Source: Saprospiraceae bacterium (GTDB lineage: Bacteria; Bacteroidota; Bacteroidia; Chitinophagales; Saprospiraceae). Taken from it: DNA of 64,000 bases. Below the pieces are notes generated by a model that ran no database searches, was not told the DNA's origin, and saw only the letters and a list, made by a program, of their open reading frames with translations. The DNA lies in NCBI GenBank assembly GCA_022844565.1, contig JALHLK010000012.1, forward strand, positions 38,866 through 102,865, read 5' to 3'. Both the position numbers and the translations under genes were made by a program. Of the stretch, positions 17,475 to 26,039 are shown piece after piece (position 1 is the first letter of the stretch; each line of letters begins with the position of its first letter).

Positions 17475-17710
17475 CCCAAATTGGTCATTAGAACTTTGTC
17501 ATGAGGGGTTAAAGTGCAATAAAATAAGACATTTTACCGACTGAAGCATCCCGATAGCAATCGGGATGGTAAAGGATGAGATCCGTATAAAATTGGTACC
17601 AATGTACCAATTTAGGAGCGAACTGAAAGCACTGTCTTTCAGCTTATACTAATCCTTATGAAAAAAACTCAAATTTAACTCCGTAATAAATTTTCTAATG
17701 ACCAATTTGG
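17475..17710. mobile_element. TTAAA-flanked structured element, copy A
   Basis: The 236-bp unit has 18-bp perfect inverted ends (CCAAATTGGTCATTAGAA at 17476-17493 and its complement at 17693-17710) and direct TTAAA on both sides (17470-17474 and 17711-17715). Inside are a 10-bp hairpin (17590-17613, AAATTGGTAC/GTACCAATTT) and a 7-bp hairpin (17623-17642, CTGAAAG/CTTTCAG). A small CATCCCGAT/ATCGGGATG palindrome at 17547-17568 is absent from the related copy at 37217-37470 and appears to be nested. No coding capacity. Confidence 0.8.
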
Positions 17711-17715
17711 TTAAA

Positions 17716-17950
17716 CCCAGATTAAGCATTAGACTTTATTCGAAAGGAAATTAGGCAAAATAGTAGTGAAGCACATGAGCAACGTTAAAAATTGATATCC
17801 GAAATATCAATTTAGTTGCGAACTGGAACCAACTGGATTTCAGCTATTTCTATTCTTATTGTTCATAATTCATTAAGGACGGAAAATTGAGTACTGAAAC
17901 TAATATGAAGCATAATTTTCTTGTAGTTCATTTCTAATGCTTAATCTGGG
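17716..17950. mobile_element. TTAAA-flanked structured element, copy B1
   Basis: It abuts copy A, sharing the TTAAA at 17711-17715, and is followed by TTAAA at 17951-17955. Ends are inverted CCCAGATTAAGCATTAGA. The internal hairpins are AAATTGATAT/ATATCAATTT (17789-17813) and CTGGAA/TTTCAG (17823-17843). It is closely similar to the copy at 50900-51136. Confidence 0.8.
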
Positions 17951-17958
17951 TTAAAGGA

Positions 17959-18124
17959 GGTTAAGATGGGTTAAGTGATTTAATAAATGATCAGAATTGT
18001 AGGAAAACTTAACCTTCCTTAACTTAAAAACTTAACCTTCTCAACCAGTTTATTCGAATGTTTAAAAGGTTAAGATGGGTTATGAGAAATTAATGATTTA
18101 TCAGAAGTATATGAAAACTAAACC
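17959..18124. repeat. Direct repeat pair starting GGTTAAGATGGGTTA
   Basis: About 55 bp recur at 17959-18013 and 18068-18124 with scattered differences, both ending in GAAAACTTAACC or a close variant. Further TTAACC/GGTTAA motifs lie between them. The pair fills the space between copy B1 and the end of AraC paralogue 2. No gene is visible. Confidence 0.6.
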
Positions 18125-18137
18125 CCGCTTATAAACC

Positions 18138-18698
18138 CTAGAAGCTATCTAAATTTGTTCGATTCTTACGTTTCAGGCTTTTAAAAAAAGAAGGAGTTAG
18201 GCCTGTTATTTTTTTAAATTGATTAGAGAGATGTGCCACACTACTGTAATTCATCAGGTATGAAATCTCTGTCAAATTTAACTCGTCGTACATGATCAAC
18301 TCTTTCACACGTTCTATTTTGTGTAGAATGATAAAATGTTCGATCGTTATACCCTTTGTTTTAGAGAACAATTCTGATAAGGTGTGGTAATCTTGCTGTA
18401 GTTTTTCAAATAAGAAATCACTAAAGTTAATATTTGGCATTTCGTCCGAGTAATGTATCATTTCAATGATGATATTCTTGATTTTCTCTACAAGCCTTGC
18501 ATCTTTGTCCTCCATTATTTCTAATCCAACTTCATGGAGAATTTTACTGAGTGTTTCTTTCGATTGGTCAGAAATAATGTTTTTTAGTTTTACTTCGCCC
18601 AGGTCTACATAATTATATGGTATACCAAGATTGTCTAATTCTGTCTTCACAAACAGTTTACATCGCAGACTAACCATATTTTGTATGTAAAGTATCAT
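18138..18698 (-). CDS. AraC-family transcriptional regulator (paralogue 2)
   Basis: This is a 186-residue close relative of paralogue 1, with which it aligns end to end (MILYIQNMVSLRCKLFVKTE at the start; LTEISYLMNYSSVAHLSNQF in the helix-turn-helix). The two genes are separated only by the repeat-element island, so they look like a tandem duplication later invaded by insertions. Unlike paralogues 1 and 3, no convincing 21-bp-spaced AATTRTGTAA pair lies upstream. A -7-like TATATTTG on the minus strand (18817-18824) is the best promoter candidate, 119 bp before the start codon. Confidence 0.9.
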   Translation of the reverse strand: MILYIQNMVSLRCKLFVKTELDNLGIPYNYVDLGEVKLKNIISDQSKETLSKILHEVGLEIMEDKDARLVEKIKNIIIEMIHYSDEMPNINFSDFLFEKLQQDYHTLSELFSKTKGITIEHFIILHKIERVKELIMYDELNLTEISYLMNYSSVAHLSNQFKKITGLTPSFFKSLKRKNRTNLDSF

Positions 18699-18971
18699 TT
18701 TAAATTTGCTCTTTTGGAAGGTTTACTTTCCACCACTTTAATTATATTACTACAATTCGAAACTAAAAATTCAATTTTCAATAGTTTATAAAGATTTGGT
18801 TAATATCTAATTATAACAAATATACCAAATTTTATCCACATTTTGTAATCTTTTTTTTAAAGTGCGCAAATCAAAAATGTATTACTTAAAAATCTAAATT
18901 GAAAAGGAAAAACTATAAAAAGCAAGTGCCTTTCTGGAGATAATAACTGCTTTTAGAGAAGCAATACTTCT
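18699..18971. promoter_or_regulatory. Spacer between AraC paralogue 2 and the receiver gene, with a possible -7 box
   Basis: Very AT-rich. The minus strand carries TATATTTG at 18824-18817, which could drive AraC paralogue 2. No regulon box pair or terminator hairpin was found. Confidence 0.35.
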
Positions 18972-19427
18972 TCACATTCTGTCCATATACCACTTTAGCT
19001 CTGTTTGAACTTTCCGTAAAATAAATATAGACTCAATCACTTTTTGCAAACGAAGAAATGCTGTTTCACTTTTTACCACATAATCAAATGCTCCATGGTG
19101 CATACATCGGATCGCTACATCAATTTTGTCTTGTGATGACAATAAAATAACTGCAATCTCTGGTTTTGATGCTTTAATTTGGTCTAAAGTTTCTATGCCG
19201 TTCATTGCAGATTTGATAAATCCATCCAGATGATAATCGAGGATGATCACATCAGGATTTTGGGATAGACTCTCCAAACAAAGTTCGCCTGTGGTAAAAG
19301 TTTTTATGGTGTATCCTTGGATTTGCAGAAATGCTATCTCGAGCGATTTTAGAAAAAGAGCGTCATCATCCACCAAAAAAAGTTTTACTTCTGGAATGTT
19401 TGCTCCTGTTTCATTGTTGCTTTTCAT
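18972..19427 (-). CDS. Single-domain response regulator
   Basis: The 151-residue protein is one receiver domain with the acidic pocket (LFLVDDDALF), phospho-acceptor aspartate in VIILDYHLDG, a conserved VILLSSQD strand and the lysine of YVVKSE. There is no output domain, so it probably passes phosphate on or binds a partner protein. Its start overlaps the end of the hybrid kinase gene by 17 bp. It is the last gene of the AraC3-kinase-receiver operon, which makes the kinase its likely partner. Confidence 0.92.
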   Translation of the reverse strand: MKSNNETGANIPEVKLFLVDDDALFLKSLEIAFLQIQGYTIKTFTTGELCLESLSQNPDVIILDYHLDGFIKSAMNGIETLDQIKASKPEIAVILLSSQDKIDVAIRCMHHGAFDYVVKSETAFLRLQKVIESIFILRKVQTELKWYMDRM

Positions 19428-22020
19428 TTATTTGCTTTTTAAGTGTATCTAATTCTTCTTTGAGCTCAATACAAGCCTGAATACAAATCATCTCAATTTT
19501 AAGGACCAATTCCTGAATATTGTCGGATTCATACTGGGTGCTTGCATACTCCTGAATTTTTTTGGCTATGTTTTCATAATCTATGTTAAGTCCAACGATA
19601 GAAAATGAAGGTATCATTTTATGGACAGCCCCATATAAAGTATGCCAGTCTTTATCAAACAATCCTTGTTTCATAGCCTGCACAAGTGCTGGCGTCTGCT
19701 CAAGATATAATGCTATCATCTCCATCATCAGGGTTGGATTTGACTTAGTTCGATGAATCAGAAAGGAGAGATCGGTATATCTTACTATTTCAGCTATTTC
19801 TACTTCGTCCAACAATTCTTCGCCACTCATCTTGAGCACAGGTTTTTTGACTAAGCTTAAAATTTTACCATAAAGCAATTTCTCATCCAACGGCTTTGCT
19901 ACATAATCATTCATGCCGACAGCCACACATTTTGCAAGATCTACTGTGGTAACATCTGCGGTCAAAGCAATAATAGGAATATTTGACTTGAGTACATTTC
20001 TAATGTAATCAGTGGCTTCAAAACCATTCATTTCAGGCATCTGAAGATCCATCAGTATAATGTCATAGGTGTTAATTTTCATTTTTTCGATAGCGACAAG
20101 ACCATTTTCTGCGATATCTCTAGTAAAACCAAAATCGTCCAATAAAGTCTTCATTAACAACTGGTTAAGGGCTATATCTTCCGCCACTAAAACACGAATA
20201 TTTTTTCCATCATCATTCATTTCAAATATTTCTGGTTCGACATCTGCATCCCATTTGGTTTTCAAAAACTCGAGGGTGAAGCTAAAGGTCGATCCTTCAC
20301 CTAGTACACTTTTGACTTTGATCTTTCCCCCCTGAGGCTCTACCAATTGTTTGACTATGGCTAATCCCAGTCCTGTACCACCAAATATTCTGGAAGTACC
20401 ACTAGTAGCTTGCTGAAAATTATCAAAAATTTTGTCTATTTTTCCTTTAGGAATTCCGATGCCAGTATCAGAAATAGAAAACTCAATCTCTACTTTATCA
20501 ACGTCTTCATGCAATAATCGTGTACTCAACATAATTTTTCCTTGGTTGGTAAATTTAACTGCATTACTTACTAAATTTAATATGATTTGGTGCAATCTTA
20601 CTGGGTCGCCAATTAAGGTATTTGGTATTCTATTGTCATATTCCTTGACAAGCATTAAGTTTTTTTCCTGAATCTTTGTTTCGAATAAATGCAACATCGC
20701 TGAAATAGATACAGACATCTGAAAGGGAGTTTGTTCAAAAGTCATTTTTCCAGCATCAACCTTTGCCAAGTCTAGGATGTCATTTATTAACACGATCAAT
20801 GCATCGCCACTTATTTTTATTGCATCTAAATATTCCTTTTGCTTTTCGGTGATGTCTGTTTTTAGTAGAACTTTTGTAAATCCAATGATCGCATTCATTG
20901 GGGTACGAATTTCATGACTCATATTGGATAAAAATTGTTGCTTTGCTTTTACCGCATCTTCAGCAATTCTTGTGGCACTTTCAGCTTTTGCCTTGGCCAC
21001 TTCTGCGATTTCTGTAGCCAACTCTGCAAATACTCTTGCTTCTGTCAGCTCGTTTTCAAATCTCTTTTGTTCTATAATCACTCTCGCAATCACCATTGCA
21101 CCTAAAACATTCTCGTCATCGTCCTTATAAACCGCTCCATTAAATAAGGCAGGAGTCAGTTTACCGTCTTTGATTGTCAGTGGAAAATCTTCTACAAATC
21201 CTTTTTCAAATAACTTTTTATAGGCTTGTCTTGCCTTTTCAGGTTCGGTAAAGTATTCCACAAAGTTGGAACCGATGAGTTTTTCTCTGGTGACGTGAGT
21301 TATTTTTGCGCAAGCATTGTTGAGATCTGTGATTTTCCCTTTATGGTTGATTACAAAAAGCGGATCCCTACTCGCTTCTAACAAACTACGTGAATAATTA
21401 GATAAGAGCCTCTGCTCAGTAACATCCCTTGCAGCAGCAAAAACACCTAGTACTTTACCATTGGTGTCTCTGTATAGTGTTGCATTGTATAGCACGTGGG
21501 TTAATCTTCCATTGATGTTTTTGATAGTGAGTGGATAATCAGAAACAAAACCTTTTTTGAATACCCTCTCATATCCTTCTTGAGCTTTTTTGGGTTCAGT
21601 AAAATACATTGAAAAATCTGTGCCTATCAACTGTTCTCTTTTAATTCCAGTTACATCCACAAGTGCTTCATTTACATCCATTATTTTTCCGTCCGAAGAG
21701 ATGGTCACCAGTGGATCTTGACTTGCTTCAATTAGGCTCCTAGCATATTGGGCTGTTATTTTTATCTTGCGTATGTCCGCGTTCAACTCCACATTGGTTT
21801 TCTTCAAGATGGTGGATTGACTTAGTTTTTTATTATCTTGATTGGAAGATTCTTTAGTTCTGTTCTTATCATTAATTAACTTCGTATTACGCAGTAAATT
21901 TACTTCCTTCTCTAGTTTTAATAATTCTATGGAAATTTTTTCTTTTTCTTCTTTCACTTTAGCCAACTCGCTGTCCATCAGTGCTAATTCGTCCGTATAT
22001 GAGCGTTTCTTTTTATCCAT
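19411..22020 (-). CDS. Cytosolic hybrid histidine kinase (PAS-PAS-HisKA-HATPase-REC-Hpt)
   Basis: Counted from the 22020 start (869 residues), the order is: coiled coil (about 1-90), PAS 1 (95-205), PAS 2 (210-320), a helical linker, HisKA with the phospho-histidine in SHEIRTPMNAIIGF (H369), and an ATPase domain (DTGIGIP, GGTGLGLAIV). A receiver with aspartate in ILMDLQMPEMNG (D658) and an Hpt domain with histidine in YGAVHKM (H800) follow. There is no membrane segment, so the signal is intracellular. ATG 22020 (MDKKKRSYTDE) is preferred because ATG 22047 would lie inside the upstream AraC gene, although that longer start is possible. A full phosphorelay is encoded with the adjacent receiver. 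Confidence 0.93.
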   Translation of the reverse strand: MDKKKRSYTDELALMDSELAKVKEEKEKISIELLKLEKEVNLLRNTKLINDKNRTKESSNQDNKKLSQSTILKKTNVELNADIRKIKITAQYARSLIEASQDPLVTISSDGKIMDVNEALVDVTGIKREQLIGTDFSMYFTEPKKAQEGYERVFKKGFVSDYPLTIKNINGRLTHVLYNATLYRDTNGKVLGVFAAARDVTEQRLLSNYSRSLLEASRDPLFVINHKGKITDLNNACAKITHVTREKLIGSNFVEYFTEPEKARQAYKKLFEKGFVEDFPLTIKDGKLTPALFNGAVYKDDDENVLGAMVIARVIIEQKRFENELTEARVFAELATEIAEVAKAKAESATRIAEDAVKAKQQFLSNMSHEIRTPMNAIIGFTKVLLKTDITEKQKEYLDAIKISGDALIVLINDILDLAKVDAGKMTFEQTPFQMSVSISAMLHLFETKIQEKNLMLVKEYDNRIPNTLIGDPVRLHQIILNLVSNAVKFTNQGKIMLSTRLLHEDVDKVEIEFSISDTGIGIPKGKIDKIFDNFQQATSGTSRIFGGTGLGLAIVKQLVEPQGGKIKVKSVLGEGSTFSFTLEFLKTKWDADVEPEIFEMNDDGKNIRVLVAEDIALNQLLMKTLLDDFGFTRDIAENGLVAIEKMKINTYDIILMDLQMPEMNGFEATDYIRNVLKSNIPIIALTADVTTVDLAKCVAVGMNDYVAKPLDEKLLYGKILSLVKKPVLKMSGEELLDEVEIAEIVRYTDLSFLIHRTKSNPTLMMEMIALYLEQTPALVQAMKQGLFDKDWHTLYGAVHKMIPSFSIVGLNIDYENIAKKIQEYASTQYESDNIQELVLKIEMICIQACIELKEELDTLKKQINEKQQ

Positions 22021-22024
22021 TACT

Positions 22025-22636
22025 TTACCGTATATGAGTTTTGTCATTACTTATCGAATTTTCTTCTAATGAATTGCCTACGTCCTCAAGTGGATTTCGA
22101 TTTTTCTGTTTCAGTTTCATAAAATTTGTAGGTGTAAGGCCTGTTACTTTTTTAAATTGATTTGAAAGGTGTGCTACACTACTATAATTCATTCTATAAG
22201 ATATTTCTGTAAGATTGAGTTCTTCGTACATCAACAACTCTTTAACGCGTTCTATTTTATGTAAAATAATAAAATGCTCGATGGTGATTCCCTTTATTTC
22301 AGAAAACATATTAGACATGTAGGTGTAGTCCTGACCTAACTTTTCACTAAGATAATCTGAGAAATTAGTCTTGGGTAAATCATCCATATAATGGACCATA
22401 TCAATGATAACAGTTTTGATCTTTTCTAAAAGAATGGCTTTTTTATCCTGCATTAATTCTAGCCCTGAGATGGCAAGTGCGGCAGCTAAATGCTCCCTTT
22501 GTACAGGAGTGATGTCTTCCATAATTTCAACCTCACCAAGGTCTAGTACTACAAAATGCAACCCCAATTTTTTTAATTCTTCCTTAACTACCATTTTACA
22601 GCGATTACTCACCATATATTTTATGAATAATTTCAC
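22025..22636 (-). CDS. AraC-family transcriptional regulator (paralogue 3), GTG start
   Basis: Third paralogue, with the same C-terminal double helix-turn-helix (ELNLTEISYRMNYSSVAHLS) and an extra 17-residue tail. A GTG at 22636 gives MKLFIKYMVSNRCKM, which aligns exactly with the starts of paralogues 1 and 2. An in-frame ATG at 22657 lies about where transcription should begin, so GTG is preferred. It is the first gene of an operon with the hybrid kinase and receiver. Regulator, kinase and receiver are thus co-produced, and the upstream box pair suggests autoregulation. Confidence 0.88.
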   Translation of the reverse strand: MKLFIKYMVSNRCKMVVKEELKKLGLHFVVLDLGEVEIMEDITPVQREHLAAALAISGLELMQDKKAILLEKIKTVIIDMVHYMDDLPKTNFSDYLSEKLGQDYTYMSNMFSEIKGITIEHFIILHKIERVKELLMYEELNLTEISYRMNYSSVAHLSNQFKKVTGLTPTNFMKLKQKNRNPLEDVGNSLEENSISNDKTHIR

Positions 22637-22663
22637 CGCAATATATTTTGTTGTCAATAATGG

Positions 22664-22723
22664 TAAAATTAATATTTATTAGCCTCAACGGATTGTATAA
22701 TTACCAGTAAATGTTACATAATT
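22664..22723 (-). promoter_or_regulatory. AraC-type regulon promoter P6 (AraC3-kinase-receiver operon)
   Basis: Distal box AATTATGTAA (22723-22714) and a weaker proximal box AATTATACAA (22702-22693) are exactly 21 bp apart. The -7-like box TAATTTTA (22671-22664) is poor and the spacing is off by one. This is the least convincing of the six sites. Confidence 0.5.
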
Positions 22724-23251
22724 CCTAGGTAATAAAATGGAAGATTGCACCTATGTTGAAAAGATCAAAATGGTCAGAAATTCTATTAAACTGTTAATTC
22801 GAATTCAGAATATACTGTTAATGTGTGGTTTATTTAAACAACATTAACCTAAATTTATTATTCATTTTGACTTTAATTTGATAAATTGATTTCAGTCTTT
22901 ATGAGCTTCATTTTGTTAAGAGCGCTGAAATCAACCATAAAAAGCATGTCCTAAGCATGCCGAAGGGAACCTCATCTGACTTAAAATGTGCTTATTATTA
23001 TGATTTGATCGCATAGTTCTAAGTAGTTCTATTTTAGATTTTAGGTATAAAAAAGAGGGGTAAAGAATTGGAGTTAATAAGTTTTCAGTGTTGTTATTTG
23101 GGTTATAACTGCCAATTCTTTTATTGATACTTGATCAATAGTTCTTAGTTGTTTTTAAAGACTCAACCCCCGTTTTGAAATACTCCCCTAGTTTATCAAC
23201 AATATGTATTTCAGGGCTAAATACATAAGAAATTAAATTATTAATCTGACA
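22724..23251. other. Gene-free 0.5-kb spacer with one long inverted repeat
   Basis: TTGATTTCAG at 22886-22895 has its exact complement at 22925-22934 (29-base loop), followed by a GCATG/CATGC stem at 22944-22960. No open frame or promoter box was recognised. It may be a structured RNA or a terminator-like region for the OMP gene, which ends at 23252. Confidence 0.4.
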
Positions 23252-23884
23252 TTAAAGAAATCTGTATCCTAATGTGCCTTGTAACCAAGTGTTTTTATAC
23301 CTAGGAGTTTCTGATGTGCCGTCTCCATTGTTAGCAGTGAGGTCCCAGGCCGTTCTGACACCAAGCACTAGTTTGTCTAGGTTTAGATTTATTCCGAAAG
23401 ATACACCATAGATGTTTTTTCTCAAATTTTCATTTTTAAACAATTCTATTTGTTCAAAATTTTGTGTTCCATTTTCAAACACATCTTTACGTCGTCTTAA
23501 ATAGGATACTTGTGGTCCAGCCAAAATTGTCAATCCACTTATCGGCTTAATAGCTAAAAAGAGGGGAATATCTATATAGTCTACCGTTCGTGTGAGCTTG
23601 TAATTACTACCTAGAAGCGTTCCTTCACCTTTAAATCCTTTTTGTGAATAAAGTATTTCTGGTTGAAAACCAAATGCACTGACAATTGGGATAGAGATAA
23701 ACACCCCACCGACAAATCCAAATTTACTATCGGCTCTAAAATCCTGGCCTACCCCATCGTACACATTGGCATAATTTGCTCCTGCTTTGATACCAAATTG
23801 AAATTTAGTTCTGCCATCACTTTGGCTACTCAGGTTAGTCTCTAAGAAGACACCCAGTATTAGAAAAATTATTAGTTTATTCAT
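23252..23884 (-). CDS. Outer-membrane beta-barrel protein (PorT/OMP_b-brl family)
   Basis: The 210-residue protein has an N-terminal signal peptide (MNKLIIFLILGVFLETNLSS). Alternating strands follow, such as FGIKAGANYANVYDG, FGFQPEILYSQKGF and IPLFLAIKPISGLTILAGPQ, which are typical of small 8-10-strand Bacteroidota barrels. The final strand ends GTLGYRFL, the usual aromatic outer-membrane assembly signal. It follows the coiled-coil lipoprotein gene by 34 bp and is probably cotranscribed from promoter P3. Its precise role is unknown. Confidence 0.85.
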   Translation of the reverse strand: MNKLIIFLILGVFLETNLSSQSDGRTKFQFGIKAGANYANVYDGVGQDFRADSKFGFVGGVFISIPIVSAFGFQPEILYSQKGFKGEGTLLGSNYKLTRTVDYIDIPLFLAIKPISGLTILAGPQVSYLRRRKDVFENGTQNFEQIELFKNENLRKNIYGVSFGINLNLDKLVLGVRTAWDLTANNGDGTSETPRYKNTWLQGTLGYRFL

Positions 23885-23918
23885 AACATTTGTTTTTTTA
23901 AGTAATTAGAAATAGCTT

Positions 23919-24374
23919 TTAGTTTTCAATTTTCAAGTCGGCAACTTCGTTTCCAAGTTTCTCCATATCCATACTAAGATTGGTTTTGAATGTTTCCCAC
24001 TGTCCTGTACCACTATCTTGATACTCATCTAATGTTTTCTTTAAGTTCTCATTTCTTGCTTTTAGCTCTGCTATTTTTAAATTATATCTTTCTTTTATAA
24101 TTTTACTTTCTTTAGCAAGCAGAAGGTTAAAGGCCTCCATGTTTCTGTTATTGGCATCATATAGCTCTGCCGATTTCAATCTAAATTCTTGTAAGTCGTC
24201 TTGGTAATCCTGTTCTACAACAGCTAATTCCTCCTCTGCCTCATCTACGTTTTCATTGGCTGTTGTCACGTCTTCTTGCGCATCATCTATTTTTTCTGCT
24301 GAATTTTTACAGCTTAAAAATAAAGATCCAAATAGTGATGCAGTTACCCATAGTACTAATAATGACTTTTTCAT
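23919..24374 (-). CDS. Coiled-coil lipoprotein
   Basis: This 151-residue protein starts with a lipoprotein signal (SLFGSLFLSC; attachment Cys at about residue 22). The rest is almost entirely acidic coiled coil (ANENVDEAEEELAVVEQDYQ) with a short C-terminal region. It resembles small envelope spacer or stress lipoproteins, but no catalytic motif is visible. It is the first gene after promoter P3 and is followed by the beta-barrel gene, so both probably act in the outer membrane as part of the regulon. Confidence 0.75.
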   Translation of the reverse strand: MKKSLLVLWVTASLFGSLFLSCKNSAEKIDDAQEDVTTANENVDEAEEELAVVEQDYQDDLQEFRLKSAELYDANNRNMEAFNLLLAKESKIIKERYNLKIAELKARNENLKKTLDEYQDSGTGQWETFKTNLSMDMEKLGNEVADLKIEN

Positions 24375-24431
24375 TTTATTGATATTTTACCGCAAATGGC
24401 GGCCCATTCGTGAAAGAATTTTCACTTTATA

Positions 24432-24492
24432 CAAAGATCGATTTTTATTTAATCTAATTTGTTACACAATTTGAGGTATATATTACATCATT
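24432..24492 (-). promoter_or_regulatory. AraC-type regulon promoter P3 (lipoprotein/OMP operon)
   Basis: Distal box AATGATGTAA (24492-24483), proximal box AATTGTGTAA (24471-24462), exact 21-bp step. A 22-bp spacer precedes the -7-like box GATCTTTG (24439-24432), about 58 bp before the start codon. Confidence 0.75.
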
Positions 24493-24532
24493 AAAAAGAA
24501 TATAATGTTGAATATTTAACAATAACGTAATG

Positions 24533-24940
24533 TTATTTTTGTTGAAGTGTTTGAAATATGGCTTCTTTAAGTCTTTTTATTTTTTGAATTATAGCTTCTA
24601 AAACCATCTGAAACTTCTGAGGATTTTTACTAATCAGATGAGTTGTAACGATCAGCAAGAGTATTCCGATCATTCTTTTTAAAGGGCTCATCGAGATCCG
24701 TTCATATATTTTTTTGGAAATGAGGCCCATCAGCATACCCATTGCAGTAGAGAGGATACCGCCATTAAGGTTTAATTTTGGAGATAATGCTTGTAGGGTA
24801 TTTTTTACCATATAGGTTGGACTTAGACTTTTAAGCTCTGTTACTAAATCATTCTTCAAGTTTGCATAGGCAAGTGATTGTTTTTCTTCTAACATGGTTA
24901 TTGTTTTTTTTAATTCCTGGTAATTGATTATTTCATTCAT
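24533..24940 (-). CDS. Small membrane-associated protein, unknown function
   Basis: The 135-residue product begins MNEIINYQELKKTITMLEEK (helical, charged). It has a glycine-rich hydrophobic region (GGILSTAMGMLMGLISK), a hydrophobic helix (MIGILLLIVTTHLI) and a basic tail. The start at 24940 forms an ATGAATGA overlap with the stop of the preceding holin-like gene, showing translational coupling. A longer start at 24949 is possible. Gene pairs of this sort accompany YtxH proteins in stress clusters. I do not recognise the family. Confidence 0.7.
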   Translation of the reverse strand: MNEIINYQELKKTITMLEEKQSLAYANLKNDLVTELKSLSPTYMVKNTLQALSPKLNLNGGILSTAMGMLMGLISKKIYERISMSPLKRMIGILLLIVTTHLISKNPQKFQMVLEAIIQKIKRLKEAIFQTLQQK

Positions 24941-25298
24941 TTTCCACATGCTGTTCTAAGGTCGTTTTTACAATCATGTTGCCCACAGTATTAGTTAAGA
25001 ATTTTTGTAAATAGGTTGCAAAAAATACAGTCAATAAAAAATAAAATAAAGCAACAATATAAAATCCAATTGAGAGCTTATTAAAATACTCACCTATGGA
25101 TACCGCGAGTGCTATGTTAAGAGTTAGCATAAAAAGAAAAGCTGCAATGAGAATGAATATTTTGGATATTAGCCCAATTATTATTTTTGCCAGAAAGTTT
25201 ATAATACTTAGTTTCGTTAGAAGCAAACTTGTCTTTCCAAATTCGCTAATTTTTTCAAATATTGATTCTTTATGGGTATACTCTTCTTCCATTTTCAC
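24933..25298 (-). CDS. Phage_holin_3_6-like two-helix-pair membrane protein
   Basis: This 121-residue protein has an amphipathic start (KESIFEKISEFGKTSLLLTK) and two long hydrophobic hairpin helices (IFILIAAFLFMLTLNIALAV and IGFYIVALFYFLLTVFFATYL). It ends in a charged tail. The layout fits the family named after phage holins that is common on Bacteroidota chromosomes as an envelope protein; there is no phage context here. The next gene overlaps its stop codon. A block of 34-bp tandem repeats lies directly upstream, between it and the YtxH gene. Confidence 0.75.
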   Translation of the reverse strand: MKMEEEYTHKESIFEKISEFGKTSLLLTKLSIINFLAKIIIGLISKIFILIAAFLFMLTLNIALAVSIGEYFNKLSIGFYIVALFYFLLTVFFATYLQKFLTNTVGNMIVKTTLEQHVENE

Positions 25299-25307
25299 TT
25301 TAATTTA

Positions 25308-25435
25308 AAAAGAATTTTGGGGCTTTTGGTTCTTGTTGTTAAAAGAATTCTGGGGTTTTTTGGTTCTTGTTGTTAAAAGAATTTTGGGGCTTTTTGGTTC
25401 TTGTTGTTAAAAGAATTTTGGGGCTTTTTGCTAGC
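25308..25435. repeat. Tandem repeat of about 34 bp, nearly four copies
   Basis: Units beginning AAAAGAATT start at 25308, 25341, 25375 and 25409, each with GGGG followed by a T run and GGTTCTTGTTG. They are almost identical, so they arose recently and could vary in number. They lie between the YtxH gene and the holin-like gene, in the leader or spacer of that operon. Confidence 0.85.
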
Positions 25436-25559
25436 TCTGCAATGTGGGGGGATGTGGGGTGATTTAGGATAAACAACACCCAGGGTAGGAAATATATCTC
25501 ATACTTTGGTATAGATTATCTCTTTACCCTGATGCATTGTTTGTAACTTTCACAGGGGC

Positions 25560-25829
25560 TTAGGCGTCGATATGGTCTACCCTAGATCTTACTTTAGTGG
25601 CCACATCTTTAACCTCCTCCCTGACGTCATCTTTTGCATTTTCAACTTTCATCGATAAACTTTCAATAAATTCATCAAATTTTGAGCTAATGTTACTAAG
25701 CATATCTTGACCATTGTCAGATATTCTTCTTCTAGTTCTTGTACCTTTTTCTGGGGCAAGTAAGACTCCAAAAATTGCGCCTACTGATAAGGCTGCTAAC
25801 AAGCTTAATAATACTTTTCCTGCGTTCAT
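25560..25829 (-). CDS. YtxH-domain protein
   Basis: This 89-residue protein has the YtxH pattern: an N-terminal membrane helix with small residues (LLSLLAALSVGAIFGVLLAP), the EKGTRTRRRISDNGQDML motif, then an amphipathic helix rich in E, K and V. It is a general stress protein family anchored in the inner membrane. It lies directly downstream of promoter P2. The following holin-like and 24533-24940 genes on the same strand may be read with it through the tandem-repeat spacer. Confidence 0.9.
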   Translation of the reverse strand: MNAGKVLLSLLAALSVGAIFGVLLAPEKGTRTRRRISDNGQDMLSNISSKFDEFIESLSMKVENAKDDVREEVKDVATKVRSRVDHIDA

Positions 25830-25872
25830 TTTTTAAATATTTTGTCTTTTGATCTAACTAATCATTAGGATA

Positions 25873-25933
25873 CAAAGGTCAGATTTTCTAGGTTATAAAT
25901 CATTACACAATTGCTTCTTAAATTTACATTATT
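25873..25933 (-). promoter_or_regulatory. AraC-type regulon promoter P2 (YtxH operon)
   Basis: Distal box AATAATGTAA (25933-25924), proximal box AATTGTGTAA (25912-25903), exact 21-bp step. A 22-bp spacer precedes the -7-like box GACCTTTG (25880-25873), about 44 bp before the start codon. Confidence 0.8.
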
Positions 25934-26039
25934 ACATTGAAAATGTGCTACTTATATTCGTTTATCCATTTTTTTAAATGCGCTTTAATTTAGGAATGCT
26001 ATATAAACGAAGTTGCTTTTAACCGCGGAATTGGTTTTG

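Noticed and set aside
17475..17950. Hammerhead, group II intron or CRISPR-associated guide RNA
   Set aside because: No CUGAUGA/GAAA core, domain V hairpin or nuclease gene was found; the inverted ends and TTAAA duplication indicate an inserted element.
18811..18841. Regulon boxes in front of AraC paralogue 2
   Set aside because: Two TTA-starting 10-mers are 21 bp apart (18811, 18832) but match the box at only about half of the positions and no -7 box is at the right distance.
24933..25298. Prophage holin
   Set aside because: No other phage gene is nearby; the family name is historical and the gene sits in a stress-type cluster under the regulon promoter.
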